Shown in pieces: positions 43,221 to 51,635 of a stretch of 64,000 nt of DNA. Below the pieces are notes generated by a model. The model saw nothing but the letters and a program-made list of their open reading frames with translations, was not told the DNA's origin and did not search any database. A program made the position numbers and the translations under genes. Each line of letters begins with the position of its first letter. Position 1 is the stretch's first letter. The DNA comes from Rhodanobacter sp. DHB23. Its GTDB lineage: Bacteria; Pseudomonadota; Gammaproteobacteria; Xanthomonadales; Rhodanobacteraceae. The stretch covers positions 558,001-622,000 of the forward strand of contig NZ_JACYXK010000029.1 of the NCBI RefSeq assembly GCF_014842975.1. Direction: 5' to 3'.

Positions 43221-43583
43221 ATGAACCAGCATCCGGCGACTACCGACAACGGCGGCTCCAGCCGCATCGACGACGGGGCCGAGCGCATCAAGCAGGCCAC
43301 GTCCAGCGCGGTGGCGGGCACCAAGGAAGCGGTGGGCCGCGCCGCCGACCATATCGAGGCCAGCCTGCACCGCGCCACCGACAAGGTCGCCGCCGGCGCG
43401 CACCAGGCCAGCGACAAGTTCGCCGACGCCAGCGAGCGCGGCCGCGCCGCCTATGACGCCACGATGGATCGCGCGGACGAGTGGCTGGGGCAGGTGCGCG
43501 ACTACGTGCGCGAGAAGCCGGTGCAGTCCGTGGCCATCGCACTGGGTGCGGGCTGGCTGCTCGGCCGCCTGCTGCGGCGCTGA
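43221..43583 (+). CDS. DUF883 (ElaB/YqjD-like) ribosome/membrane-associated protein
   Basis: This 120-aa protein starts with a hydrophilic, alanine-rich helical region (RIKQATSSAVAGTKEAVGRAADHIEASLHRATDKVAAG). A conserved linker REKPVQSVAIALGAGWLLGRLLRR follows as a C-terminal membrane anchor. ElaB/YqjD proteins bind ribosomes at the inner membrane in stationary phase. An AGGAGG Shine-Dalgarno precedes the start. The holin-like gene follows after 6 bp. Confidence 0.88.
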   Translation: MNQHPATTDNGGSSRIDDGAERIKQATSSAVAGTKEAVGRAADHIEASLHRATDKVAAGAHQASDKFADASERGRAAYDATMDRADEWLGQVRDYVREKPVQSVAIALGAGWLLGRLLRR

Positions 43584-43589
43584 CCCCGC

Positions 43590-44054
43590 ATGCAGGAGGA
43601 ACCCGCGCGCGGGCAGGATCGCGCGACGGCGCCGGAGTCCCCGGCGCCGTCCTCGTCTCTGCTGGACGAATTGAACGGGCTTGCCCGTGCGGTGCGACGG
43701 TTGTCCGGCGCGCAGCTGCACCTGCTCGCCGCCGAGCTGGGGCTGGCGCGCAGCGCGGTGTCGTGGCTGCTGGTGGCCGCGCTGGCCGCCACCGTGGCGG
43801 CCGTGGCCCTGGGCCTGACCTTGCTGGGCCTGGTCGGCGCACTGCTGGCGTCGTGGTTCCATTCGTGGATCTGGGCGTTGCTGGCGCTGGCATTGCTGCA
43901 GGTGCTGCTGCTCGCGGGCGCAGTCGCGCTGTTCCGCCGCTGCATGCACTGGATGAGCCTGCCCGCCACGCGCCACGAATGGAATGCGATGATGCGCGAG
44001 ACAGTGCAACGCGCCGGGCCGGACAGCGAAGGCGCAAGGGAGGGCAAGCCATGA
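43590..44054 (+). CDS. Phage-holin-family / YqjE-like membrane protein
   Basis: This 154-aa protein has a hydrophilic N-terminus and two strong helices (LLVAALAATVAAVALGLTLLGLVGALL and IWALLALALLQVLLLAGAVALF), as in YqjE (phage holin superfamily III). E. coli has the order yqjD-yqjE-yqjK, which this cluster mirrors. It is probably an inner-membrane stress protein rather than a phage lysis protein, since no phage genes are nearby. Its stop overlaps the next ATG. Confidence 0.85.
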   Translation: MQEEPARGQDRATAPESPAPSSSLLDELNGLARAVRRLSGAQLHLLAAELGLARSAVSWLLVAALAATVAAVALGLTLLGLVGALLASWFHSWIWALLALALLQVLLLAGAVALFRRCMHWMSLPATRHEWNAMMRETVQRAGPDSEGAREGKP

Positions 44055-44347
44055 GCCTGTTCAGGCAACTCGACAAGGTGCGCGCGGCGCAGGCACGGGT
44101 GGCCGCGCATCGCGCGGAGCTGGCCACGCCCGCGGCGGCGTTGCTGGCGCGCGGGCAGCGGCATCCGGCGCTGATGCTGGGTGCGGCAGGCGGCGCGGGT
44201 TTCCTGCTGGGCAGCCTCGATGCATCGCCGTTGCGCGTGCCGGGACTGGAATCGCTGCTGCGCGGCGGACTCGCCGAGGCCGTGGCGCAAGGCGTGCGCC
44301 TGTTCGCGACGCTGGGCGCCGACGCCGCGGATGATGCTTCCGCATGA
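44051..44347 (+). CDS. YqjK-like small protein (98 aa)
   Basis: This 98-aa protein has a basic N-terminal helix (FRQLDKVRAAQARVAAHRAELA), a glycine/alanine-rich hydrophobic centre (PALMLGAAGGAGFLLGSL) and a C-terminal amphipathic part. Position after the DUF883 and YqjE-like genes fits a YqjK counterpart, although sequence identity to YqjK is not obvious. It overlaps both neighbours by 4 bp, which implies coupled translation. Confidence 0.72.
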   Translation: MSLFRQLDKVRAAQARVAAHRAELATPAAALLARGQRHPALMLGAAGGAGFLLGSLDASPLRVPGLESLLRGGLAEAVAQGVRLFATLGADAADDASA

Positions 44348-45465
44348 ATACGCCCGATGCTGCCGAGTCGGGTGAAATCGTGGCACCGCCCACGCATGGC
44401 CGCTTCGAACGCCGCAATGTGCTGGGCACGCGCCGCCATCTCCGCGCCATCCGCGTGCTGCTCAATGCTTTCCTGTTGCTGGCGCTGCTGTATACGGTGA
44501 CGCTGTGCAAGGCATTGCTGATCCCGCTGGTGCTGGCGGCCTTCATCGGCCTGGCGTTGAACCCCATCGTGGCCGGCGTCGCCCGCCATGGCCTGCCGCG
44601 CTGGCTGGGCGCCAGCGTGCTGATGCTGGCGTTGATCGGCGGCATCGGCACCGGCATCGGCCTGCTCACGCCGCCGGCGCTGGAATGGTTCCATGACGCC
44701 CCCACCACCATCCGCAGCTTCGTGCCCAAGCTCGAACACTTCACCCAGCCGCTGGAAGCGGCCAACCGCGCCACGCAGACCCTGGTCAACGGCCATCCCG
44801 TGCGTGCCAGGCCGGAGCCGGTCGACGTGGCGGTGAGCGCGTGGGATGTGGTGTCCACCGCGCCCAAGGTGCTGGCGGCGGTGCTCACCGTGGTGCTGCT
44901 GGTGTTCTTCTTCCTCGTGTATGGCGAGTTGCTGCTGCGCCGCCTGGTGGAGATCACGCCCGGCTTCAGCCACAAGCGGCAGGCGGTGTCGGTGGTGCGC
45001 GGCATCCAGCAGGAAGTGTCGCGCTACATCCTCACCACCTTGCTCATCAACTTTTCGCTGGGCACGCTCACCGCGGCGCTGCTGTGGCAGCTGCGCATGC
45101 CCGACCCGCTGCTGTGGGGCGCGGTGGCGATGCTCGCCAACTTCATTCCCTACGTGGGCGCCATCGTCACCACCAGCGTGCTGCTGCTGGTGGGCCTGGC
45201 GCATTTCGACGACCTCACCCACGCCTTGCTGCCCGCGCTGTGCTTCGCCGGGCTCACCGCGTTCGAGGGCAACCTGGTGACGCCGCTGATCCTCGGCCGC
45301 CGCATGCGCCTCAGCCCCATCGCCATCCTGGTCTGGCTGCTGGTGTGGGGCTGGCTGTGGGGCATCCCCGGCGCGTTGCTCGCGGTGCCCATGCTCACCA
45401 GCGTCAAGCTGATCGCGGAGCACGTGCGCGGCTGGGAGTGGTTCGGGCACATGGTGCAGCGTTAG
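44344..45465 (+). CDS. AI-2E family transporter
   Basis: This 373-aa inner-membrane protein has about eight helices and the AI-2E (PerM/TqsA) features: ALLIPLVLAAFIGLALNPIVAGVARHGLP, ILTTLLINFSLGTLTAALLW and the late MLANFIPYVGAIVTTS...LTAFEGNLVTPLILGRRMRLSPI. Members export autoinducer-2 or other small solutes or ions, and the substrate here is unknown. Its ATG overlaps the previous stop, so it is the last coupled gene of the envelope cluster. It ends one base before a convergent gene. Confidence 0.88.
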   Translation: MNTPDAAESGEIVAPPTHGRFERRNVLGTRRHLRAIRVLLNAFLLLALLYTVTLCKALLIPLVLAAFIGLALNPIVAGVARHGLPRWLGASVLMLALIGGIGTGIGLLTPPALEWFHDAPTTIRSFVPKLEHFTQPLEAANRATQTLVNGHPVRARPEPVDVAVSAWDVVSTAPKVLAAVLTVVLLVFFFLVYGELLLRRLVEITPGFSHKRQAVSVVRGIQQEVSRYILTTLLINFSLGTLTAALLWQLRMPDPLLWGAVAMLANFIPYVGAIVTTSVLLLVGLAHFDDLTHALLPALCFAGLTAFEGNLVTPLILGRRMRLSPIAILVWLLVWGWLWGIPGALLAVPMLTSVKLIAEHVRGWEWFGHMVQR

Positions 45466-46368
45466 TTACCGGGTCGCACCGGCCGCGTGCCGCTGCAGCC
45501 AGGGCGCCAGGTCGAGTCGCCACAGGCCGGATTGCCCGGTGAAGTACACGCTGTGGCCGTCCGGTGCGATGTGCGCGCCCCACGGCATGTCCTTGTTGAC
45601 GGCATCGCCGAGGTCCAGCGGGCGGCTCCAGTGGTCGCCTTCGCGGAAGGCGATGCACAGCCTTCCGAGGCCGCCCTTGGTCTTGCCGTAGTCGAACACG
45701 ATGAAGGACCGGTCCGGCGCTATCGCGGGATCGTGGGTGGAAACATCGGGGTCGCCCAGCCCGACGCGCACCGGCGCCAGGTAGCGGCCACCGTGCTGTT
45801 CCGCACGCCAGGTGTGCATCGTCTTGGCCTGCTTGTCCCAGCGGATGAAATACAGGCTGCCGTCGGCGGCGATGCTGGCGAAATCGACGAACACGTCGTT
45901 GTTCACCGTCGGGCCCAGCCAGACCGGCTCGCCCCAGCCGCCACCGTGGCGGTCCACCCGCCAGAGGTTGGAGCCCGCGGCGCGGCCGCCGACGAAATAG
46001 TCCTGCACCAGCGGTTGCGCGCCGGACGTCGGCGGGCGATCCGAATCGAACAGCAGGTAGCTGCCGTCGGGCGCCATCACCGGATCCTGGTCGAACCAGT
46101 GCCCGGAAAAGCCCGCGACCTCGGGTTGCGACCAGCGGCCGCCGGCCTTGTGCGAAACCATGATGGTCTTGCGCCGGCCCTCGCTGCGGTCGAAGAACAC
46201 CGTGTTGCCGTCGGGCGTGAAGGCCAGCGTGTCGTCGCTGTCGGCGTGCAGGATGCCGTCCAGCGTGACGGGTTGCGGTGCAGCCGTCGCGACGTCGGCG
46301 GCGGCGGACGGGTGCGCAAGAGCCGTCGCCAACGCGAGGGCACCGGCAAGCGCGAGAGGGCGGGCCAT
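45466..46368 (-). CDS. Secreted PD40/TolB-like beta-propeller protein, copy 1
   Basis: This 300-aa protein has a signal peptide (MARPLALAGALALATALAHPSAAA). It has repeated PD40-type propeller blades such as DTLAFTPDGNTVFFDRSEG, DPVMAPDGSYLLFDSDRP, SIAADGSLYFIRWD and HIAPDGHSVYFTGQSGLWRLDL. No catalytic residues are seen. It follows a paralogue (gap 26 bp) on the same strand and looks like the last gene of the unit that starts with the sensor kinase at 49.3 kb. It may bind peptidoglycan, protein or saccharide, which is not known. Confidence 0.8.
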   Translation of the reverse strand: MARPLALAGALALATALAHPSAAADVATAAPQPVTLDGILHADSDDTLAFTPDGNTVFFDRSEGRRKTIMVSHKAGGRWSQPEVAGFSGHWFDQDPVMAPDGSYLLFDSDRPPTSGAQPLVQDYFVGGRAAGSNLWRVDRHGGGWGEPVWLGPTVNNDVFVDFASIAADGSLYFIRWDKQAKTMHTWRAEQHGGRYLAPVRVGLGDPDVSTHDPAIAPDRSFIVFDYGKTKGGLGRLCIAFREGDHWSRPLDLGDAVNKDMPWGAHIAPDGHSVYFTGQSGLWRLDLAPWLQRHAAGATR

Positions 46369-46394
46369 GGCGGGATCTCCGTTCGCGGCGACGC

Positions 46395-47372
46395 TCAACG
46401 TTCGATGCCGTGCGCGCGCAGCACGTCGGCGATGTCGAAGCGCCATAGGTTGCGCGAGCCGTTGAGCGGTTCCTGCAGCCGCTGCTGCAGCGTTGCCGCG
46501 GTATCGCGCGGCTTGGGGAAGGCCACTTCGTCGCGCCGGTTGCTGGACACGTACAGCTCGCCGAAATGCGGCCCCAGCGAAGGCGCGTTCTCCAGCGACG
46601 GGCTGTTGACCTCGCCGGACAGATGCAGCGGCTTGCCCCAGCGGCCATCCGCCTCGCGGAACGCGATGTAGATGTCGGCGCTGCCCAGCGAATCGCCCTC
46701 GTTGCCGGCATAGACGAGGAAGCGTTGCTGCGGGTCGATGGCCGGGTCCATGCGGTTGTGCGCCACGTCGCCGAGCTCCACCCGCTGCGGCGTCGCGTAG
46801 CCCTGCGCGGTGCGGCGCGCCACGTAGATCTGGTAGGCGGGGCCGGAATCGGCGCGGTGCGCGGAGAAGTAGATGTCGCCGTCGGCCGCCACCGAGGGGT
46901 TGTAGATCATCGCGCCGTCGTTGAGCGCGCCGTCCACGTGCACCGGCGCACCCCAATGCCCGTCGGGCTGCCGCTGCACGTACCAGAGGTTGGTTCCGGT
47001 GAAGCGGTGGCCGTCCATCGCCGCCGTCACCGGCGCACCGCCACTCTGCACGGGGCGGTTGGAGACGAAGTAGAGGCGTCGCCCGTCCGGCGACAGCGTG
47101 GGCTCGGAGTCGTGCCACTGCCCGGAGAACGAAGCCACCTGCGGCGTGCCCCAGTGCCCGTCGGCGCGGTGCGAGACGAGGATGGTGTCGTCCTGCTCGG
47201 CGAAGTCCGAGCGCATGAAGTACAGCGTGTCGCCGTCCGGCGTCACGGCGGCCGAGGTTTCCTGCAGGCCGGTGGAGATCACGCCGGGGCCGACCAGCTC
47301 GCCGTGCGCTTGTGCGTGAGCGGCGAACGGGGCGGCAAGGCAGGCGGCGAGAACGAGATGACGCAGGGACAT
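46395..47372 (-). CDS. Secreted PD40/TolB-like beta-propeller protein, copy 2
   Basis: This 325-aa paralogue of the next gene has a signal peptide (MSLRHLVLAACLAAPFAAHAQA) and blades such as AAVTPDGDTLYFMRSDF, EPTLSPDGRRLYFVSNRP, PSVAADGDIYFSAHRAD and DPAIDPQQRFLVYAGNEGDSLGSADIYIAFRE. Both copies share the pattern ILVSHRADGHWGTPQVASFSGQWHDSEP versus its counterpart. It lies 118 bp downstream of the LytTR regulator gene. Function is unknown. Confidence 0.8.
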   Translation of the reverse strand: MSLRHLVLAACLAAPFAAHAQAHGELVGPGVISTGLQETSAAVTPDGDTLYFMRSDFAEQDDTILVSHRADGHWGTPQVASFSGQWHDSEPTLSPDGRRLYFVSNRPVQSGGAPVTAAMDGHRFTGTNLWYVQRQPDGHWGAPVHVDGALNDGAMIYNPSVAADGDIYFSAHRADSGPAYQIYVARRTAQGYATPQRVELGDVAHNRMDPAIDPQQRFLVYAGNEGDSLGSADIYIAFREADGRWGKPLHLSGEVNSPSLENAPSLGPHFGELYVSSNRRDEVAFPKPRDTAATLQQRLQEPLNGSRNLWRFDIADVLRAHGIER

Positions 47373-47490
47373 GGACGTTCCTTGCAGGTGGGCGATGCCG
47401 GCAGCCTGCGCGCGGACGCGTCGCGCCTCTTCCGTTTCGTGACCAGCGGCAGCGGCGCGTGACCAGCGGCCGTGCACGCGTGGCGAACGG

Positions 47491-48234
47491 TCAGGGCAGG
47501 CCCAGCACGCTGCGCGCGCCGGCGCGGAAGCGCCGGCTGAGGTCCAGCCGGGTGCCGTCGCGCAGCACGATCTCGGCGTTGCCGTTGAACAGCGGATGCA
47601 CCTCGCGGATGCGTTCCACGTTGACCACCGTGCCGCGGTGGATGCGCAGGAAGCGCGCCGGGTCGAGCGCGGACAGCAGGTGGCTGAGCGTTTCGCGGTG
47701 CAGGTGGCTGGCGCCGTCGGCGTGGATCTCCACGTAATTGCCCTCGGCGCGGATCCAGTCGATGCGCTCGGTGGCGATCACCCGGATGTGCTCGCCCACG
47801 CGCACGCTGACGCGCTGCAGGTGGGCGGCATGCGGCGCCGTCGCGGCGGGCGACTGAAAGCCCTGCCAGTGCCGGCGCACGCGCGCCATGGCCTGGTCGA
47901 AGCGCGCCTGGTCGATGGGCTTGAGCAGGTAGTCCAGCGCGCTGGCGTCGAACGCGCGCAGCGCGTGCTGGCCGTAGGCGGTGGCGAACACCACCATCGG
48001 CAACGCCTGCGGCTTGAGCTGGTGCAGCAGCTTGAAGCCGTCCATGCCCGGCATGCGGATGTCGAGGAACAGCAGGTCGGGCGCGAGCGCCGCCAGCGCT
48101 TGCAGCGCCTCGTCGGCATGGCCGCATTCGCCGACGATCTCCACGTCGGCGTGCGCGGCCAGCGCTTGGCGCAGCGCGAGGCGCGCCAGCACCTCGTCGT
48201 CCACCAGCAGCGCGCGGATGGCCGGCGCGCTCAT
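47491..48234 (-). CDS. LytTR-family response regulator
   Basis: This 247-aa protein has an N-terminal receiver (RALLVDDEVLARLALRQAL, phospho-Asp in LLFLDIRMPGMDG, Lys in LLKPID) and a C-terminal LytTR DNA-binding domain (RVSVRVGEHIRVIATERIDWIRAEGNYVEIHADG...RIHRGTVVNVERIREVHPLFNGNAEIVLRDG). Its ATG overlaps the stop of the partner kinase gene. Such pairs act like LytSR/YpdAB. Likely targets include the two propeller genes directly downstream. Confidence 0.92.
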   Translation of the reverse strand: MSAPAIRALLVDDEVLARLALRQALAAHADVEIVGECGHADEALQALAALAPDLLFLDIRMPGMDGFKLLHQLKPQALPMVVFATAYGQHALRAFDASALDYLLKPIDQARFDQAMARVRRHWQGFQSPAATAPHAAHLQRVSVRVGEHIRVIATERIDWIRAEGNYVEIHADGASHLHRETLSHLLSALDPARFLRIHRGTVVNVERIREVHPLFNGNAEIVLRDGTRLDLSRRFRAGARSVLGLP

Positions 48235-49316
48235 GCGGCCAGCTCGCGGAAGGGCAGGCGCAATTCCACCCGCGTGCCGCCGCCGTCGCGCCGCCGCAGG
48301 TCGAGCCGCGCCCCGTCGCCGAACAGCATCGCCAGCCGCGCGCGCGTGTTGGCGAGGCCGATGCCTTCGCTGGCGCCCTCGGGCGGCAGGCCCAGGCCGT
48401 CGTCGTCCACGCACAGGACCAGCACCTCGCCGTCGCGGCGGCCGGCCACGTGCAGGCTGCCGGGTTCGGCCTTGGCCAGCAGGCCGTGGCGCAGTGCGTT
48501 CTCCACCAGGGGCTGCAGGATGAGGTTGGGCACGGCGGCGTGCAGCGTGTCGTCGTCCACGTCGAGCCGCGTGCTGAGGCGGTCCTGGAAACGCACCTGC
48601 TGGATGTCGAGGTAGCAGCGCAGGAACTCCAGTTCGCGCGCCAGCGGTACCTGCGGCGCGTGGCGTTCCTCCAGCGTGAGGCGCAGGAAGTCGCTGAGCC
48701 GCGCGATCATCAGCCGCGCCTGCAGCGGGTCGGCCAGCGCCAGCGCGGAGATAGCGTTGAGCGTGTTGAACAGGAAATGCGGCTGCAATTGCATGCGCAG
48801 CGCCTGCAATTGCGCCTGAACCAGTTGCGTTTCGAGCCGCGCGTTGCGCAGCCGCTCGTCGCGCAGGTGGCGGCGCGACTCCAGCCCGCGCAGCACCGCC
48901 AGCACCACCCAGTAGGTGAGCAGGGCGAAGTGGAAGTTGTAGGCAAACTGCATGCGCAGGTAATCGCCCAGCGTGTGCACCGGCATGCGGCCCGGGCCGC
49001 ACAGCCACCAGTACAGCAGCAGGTGCGCGAACAGTTGCGCCAGCGCCACGCCCAGGCTGGCCGGCACGTGCACGGCGAGGAAACGCCGCCATCCGCGCGT
49101 GGCGCCCTGCCGGCCCAGCCAGCCCACCAGCGGCACGAGCAGCATCCACAGCCAGTAGTCGGCGAGGCTCCACGTCAGTTGCCGCGGCCATGCCGGCGGA
49201 TTGCCCTCGCCGATCGAGGACAACCCGGAGCTGAGCGCGTACGACAGCGCCAGCAGCGTCCAGAAGCCGAACGCCACGACTGCGCCGCGCATGCGTGCTG
49301 GAAGGAATCGGGCCAT
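48231..49316 (-). CDS. LytS-type sensor histidine kinase (HisKA_7/His_kinase)
   Basis: This 361-aa membrane kinase has four N-terminal helices with no large periplasmic domain. A coiled-coil linker follows, then the phospho-acceptor in MQLQPHFLFNTLNAISAL. The ATPase region is VPNLILQPLVENALRHGLL followed by VDDDGLGLPPEGASEGIGLANTRARL. It belongs to the His_kinase (LytS/YpdA) class and phosphorylates the LytTR regulator with which it overlaps. The membrane part probably senses a membrane or small-molecule cue. Confidence 0.92.
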   Translation of the reverse strand: MARFLPARMRGAVVAFGFWTLLALSYALSSGLSSIGEGNPPAWPRQLTWSLADYWLWMLLVPLVGWLGRQGATRGWRRFLAVHVPASLGVALAQLFAHLLLYWWLCGPGRMPVHTLGDYLRMQFAYNFHFALLTYWVVLAVLRGLESRRHLRDERLRNARLETQLVQAQLQALRMQLQPHFLFNTLNAISALALADPLQARLMIARLSDFLRLTLEERHAPQVPLARELEFLRCYLDIQQVRFQDRLSTRLDVDDDTLHAAVPNLILQPLVENALRHGLLAKAEPGSLHVAGRRDGEVLVLCVDDDGLGLPPEGASEGIGLANTRARLAMLFGDGARLDLRRRDGGGTRVELRLPFRELAA

Positions 49317-49417
49317 CGTTTGCGCCTCGCCGCGTTGCCGACGCGACCGGCGCAGTGTGCGTGCGCGGCGTGGCGCGCGGAAGTGTCCATCGGCACGGTG
49401 GTGCGCCATCGTGTATT

Positions 49418-49918
49418 TCAGCGTGGCGGCGTGGCGGGCTTCGTGCAGCGCAGCGTGTCGCCCGTGCGCCACGCACCGGCTTTGTCGCGGTGGCTGTAAT
49501 CCACCTGGTAGGTGGCGGCGTCGAGGCGACGGAAATCGAAGCGGTCGATGTAGCCGGTGCCGGCGGTGTTTTCCAGCGCCAGCGCATCGCCGTTCCAGCC
49601 GGCCGAGGCGTAGTGGCGCAGGCCGCCGCCATTGTCGAACACCGTCACGATGTAGCCCTTTGCGCCAGGGGCAGGGCCCCACCATTCCTCGGCGCGATAG
49701 CGACCCGGCGCCACGTCGTCGTGGCGCATGCGCAGCCAGTGTCCGTCCAGCGCCATGTCGAAGCTTTCGTGCGAGCGGATGGTGCGGCCGTCGGCGAACC
49801 GGCCGGTGCATTGCCAGTCGCCGGCGAACCAGGCCAGTGCGTCCAGGCCGGAGGGTGCCTTTGCCGGTGCCGCAGCCGTCGTTGTGGCGAGCAGTGCGGA
49901 CAAGATGGAAACAAGCAT
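49418..49918 (-). CDS. Secreted small protein of unknown function (166 aa)
   Basis: The protein has a short signal peptide (MLVSILSALLATTTAAAPA) and a compact domain, GLDALAWFAGDWQCTGRFADGRTIRSHESFDMALDGHWLRMRHDD...YSHRDKAGAWRTGDTLRC, resembling DUF1579-like lipocalin-fold proteins. It has a possible disulphide between the Cys of WQCTG and DTLRCTK. No enzyme motif is seen. It lies upstream of, and is transcribed towards, the LytS-type kinase gene with a 101-bp gap. Confidence 0.75.
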   Translation of the reverse strand: MLVSILSALLATTTAAAPAKAPSGLDALAWFAGDWQCTGRFADGRTIRSHESFDMALDGHWLRMRHDDVAPGRYRAEEWWGPAPGAKGYIVTVFDNGGGLRHYASAGWNGDALALENTAGTGYIDRFDFRRLDAATYQVDYSHRDKAGAWRTGDTLRCTKPATPPR

Positions 49919-50186
49919 CGAGGGCCTCCGTCGGTTCGACAGCTAAAGACTGGCGCGACCGTTGCGCGTCGTCGCCATCGCGATGACGAGCGGCGCAGAG
50001 GTGTGACGAGTGGCCTGTACGAGCGGATGGGCGGCAGCATGACGTGCCGCGGGCGTGTGTCGGTTCCGCCGCTTGTCCGCGTGCGCCGACCGCCTGTCAT
50101 CGCCCTGCGCACGCTTGTCATCGCGGTGCGGCAAGCGGTGGCCGCATCGCGCAGGCTGCGGGCTCCATCAACTGCGGGAGCAAGCC
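49919..50186. other. Non-coding gap with no recognised feature
   Basis: This is a 268-bp GC-rich spacer between divergent small secreted-protein genes. I see no convincing protein, hairpin terminator or repeat. It presumably holds two divergent promoters, which I could not place confidently. Confidence 0.4.
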
Positions 50187-50669
50187 ATGCGCCATCCGAT
50201 CATTCCATCGCTTCTGGTCATCGTGCCGTTGCTGGCGTGGGCCACGGCAACCATTGCCGCGGACCCGGACGAAACCGCGCACACGGCAGCGGCCGTGAAA
50301 GCCGTCGACCAGCATTGGCTGGAAGCCGAGACGCACGGCGATGCCGCGTGGCTGGACGGCATGTTGCTGCCGTCCTACCGCTCGATAGGCGCCGACGGCA
50401 AGGCGACGCCGAAAGCCGCCATCGTGGCGCACGCGGCGAAGAACCGCGACGCGCAGGCGCAGGAAAAGATGAAGCAGGAAGTGGCCGCGTGGCAGCAGGC
50501 TCATCCCGTGGAGCAACAGGTCGTGATGCAGGGTGACACCGCGATCCTCAGCTTCGTCAGCAGCGTGCCCGCGACCCGGGGCAAGCTGTATTCCTCGGAC
50601 GTGTTCGTCTACATGGACGGCCGCTGGCATGCGCTGTATTCGCAGCATGCCGCATCAGGCAAGGAGTGA
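50187..50669 (+). CDS. Secreted NTF2-like (DUF4440/SnoaL-type) protein
   Basis: This 160-aa protein has a signal peptide (MRHPIIPSLLVIVPLLAWATATIAA) and a cone-shaped NTF2-like domain: AVKAVDQHWLEAETHGDAAWLDGMLLPSYRSIGADGKATPKAAIVAH...LYSSDVFVYMDGRWHALYSQHA. The function is unknown. Such domains bind small ligands or act as hydratases/isomerases. The stop is separated from the convergent SDR gene by 2 bp. Confidence 0.82.
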   Translation: MRHPIIPSLLVIVPLLAWATATIAADPDETAHTAAAVKAVDQHWLEAETHGDAAWLDGMLLPSYRSIGADGKATPKAAIVAHAAKNRDAQAQEKMKQEVAAWQQAHPVEQQVVMQGDTAILSFVSSVPATRGKLYSSDVFVYMDGRWHALYSQHAASGKE

Positions 50670-50671
50670 GG

Positions 50672-51412
50672 TCACCACGCGATGCGCTGACCGTCGCGCA
50701 ACAACGCGCCGTTGATGCCGGGTTCGGGCAGGCAGGCGGCGGCGACCACACTGGCGGCGCCGCGTTCCACCGGGCCGCCGCCGGGGCCGCCGAGGCCGGT
50801 GGCGAGCCAGCCGGGGCAGACCGCGTTGACCACGATGCCGCTGCCGGCCAGCTCGGCGGCGAGCGCGCGGGTATAGGCGTTGAGCGCAGCCTTGGAGACG
50901 CGGTAGGCGGGATAGCCGATGGCGTCGGGTGCGGTGACGCTGGCGCAGCCGCTGGTGACGTTGACGATGCGGCCGTAGCGATGCCGGCGCATCAACGGTA
51001 GCAGCGCACTGCTGAGTTGCCATGCGCCGATCAGGTTGGTTTCCAGCGCGGCGCGTACGTCGGCGGCCGTGGCGCTTTCGGCGCGCGCACTGCTGTCGGC
51101 GTGCCCGCCGGCGTTGTTGACCAGCACGTCGAGCCGGCCGTGTTCGCGTTCTATCCACGCGACGAGTTCGGCGACCTGCGTGGCGTCGGTGACGTCCAGC
51201 GGTACGGCGACGACGTCGCCGCCGATCTGCCTGGCCGCCTGCTTTCCCTTGGCGAGGTCACGCGCACCCAGCAGCACGCTGTAGCCGCGCACGGCGAGCT
51301 GGCGCACCACTTCGAAACCCAGCCCGCGGTTTGCGCCGGTGACCAGGGCCACGCGGTGCACGGGCGATGGCTGCGACGCTTCCGCAGCCGGCCGGGGGCG
51401 CGTCGTGCTCAC
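50672..51412 (-). CDS. Short-chain dehydrogenase/reductase
   Basis: This 246-aa SDR has the cofactor motif VTGANRGLGFE, VPLDVTD, the NNAG stretch and the catalytic triad residues Ser in NVTSGCAS and Tyr-x3-Lys in YRVSK. TGANRGLG and the ARD after the second strand suggest NADP preference of the carbonyl-reductase type. The substrate is unknown. It stands alone, with a long palindromic repeat behind its start. Confidence 0.9.
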   Translation of the reverse strand: MSTTRPRPAAEASQPSPVHRVALVTGANRGLGFEVVRQLAVRGYSVLLGARDLAKGKQAARQIGGDVVAVPLDVTDATQVAELVAWIEREHGRLDVLVNNAGGHADSSARAESATAADVRAALETNLIGAWQLSSALLPLMRRHRYGRIVNVTSGCASVTAPDAIGYPAYRVSKAALNAYTRALAAELAGSGIVVNAVCPGWLATGLGGPGGGPVERGAASVVAAACLPEPGINGALLRDGQRIAW

Positions 51413-51433
51413 GGCAATACCCCGGACTCCGGA

Positions 51434-51602
51434 CTCGTCATTCCGGCGAAAGCCGGGTTTTCAACAGACGAATGTCTGGTCATCCAGTGCCATTGGAACG
51501 CGACGAAAGACACTGGATGACTTGCTGCGCTCGCTCCTCCGGAGCCGTCCTGCGGACGTTCTTCGCGCAGCGCGCTCGTCCGGCTTTCGCCGGGATGACG
51601 AG
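51434..51602. repeat. Long compound inverted repeat (family C)
   Basis: Outer arms at 51434-51456 and 51580-51602 are inverted copies (one mismatch in about 23) that include CGTCATTCCGGCGAAAGCC. Inner arms TCATCCAGTG/CACTGGATGA sit at 51480-51489 and 51511-51520. The outer arm resembles the arm at 41603-41632. It fills most of the 223-bp gap between the SDR and efflux genes. Confidence 0.8.
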
Positions 51603-51635
51603 CTTTGGCGATCCTGGAGTGCGGCATACAAGTGC

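Noticed and set aside
43590-44054. Phage holin suggesting a prophage remnant
   Set aside because: It fits the YqjE family within a yqjD/E/K-like cluster, and no other phage genes are present.
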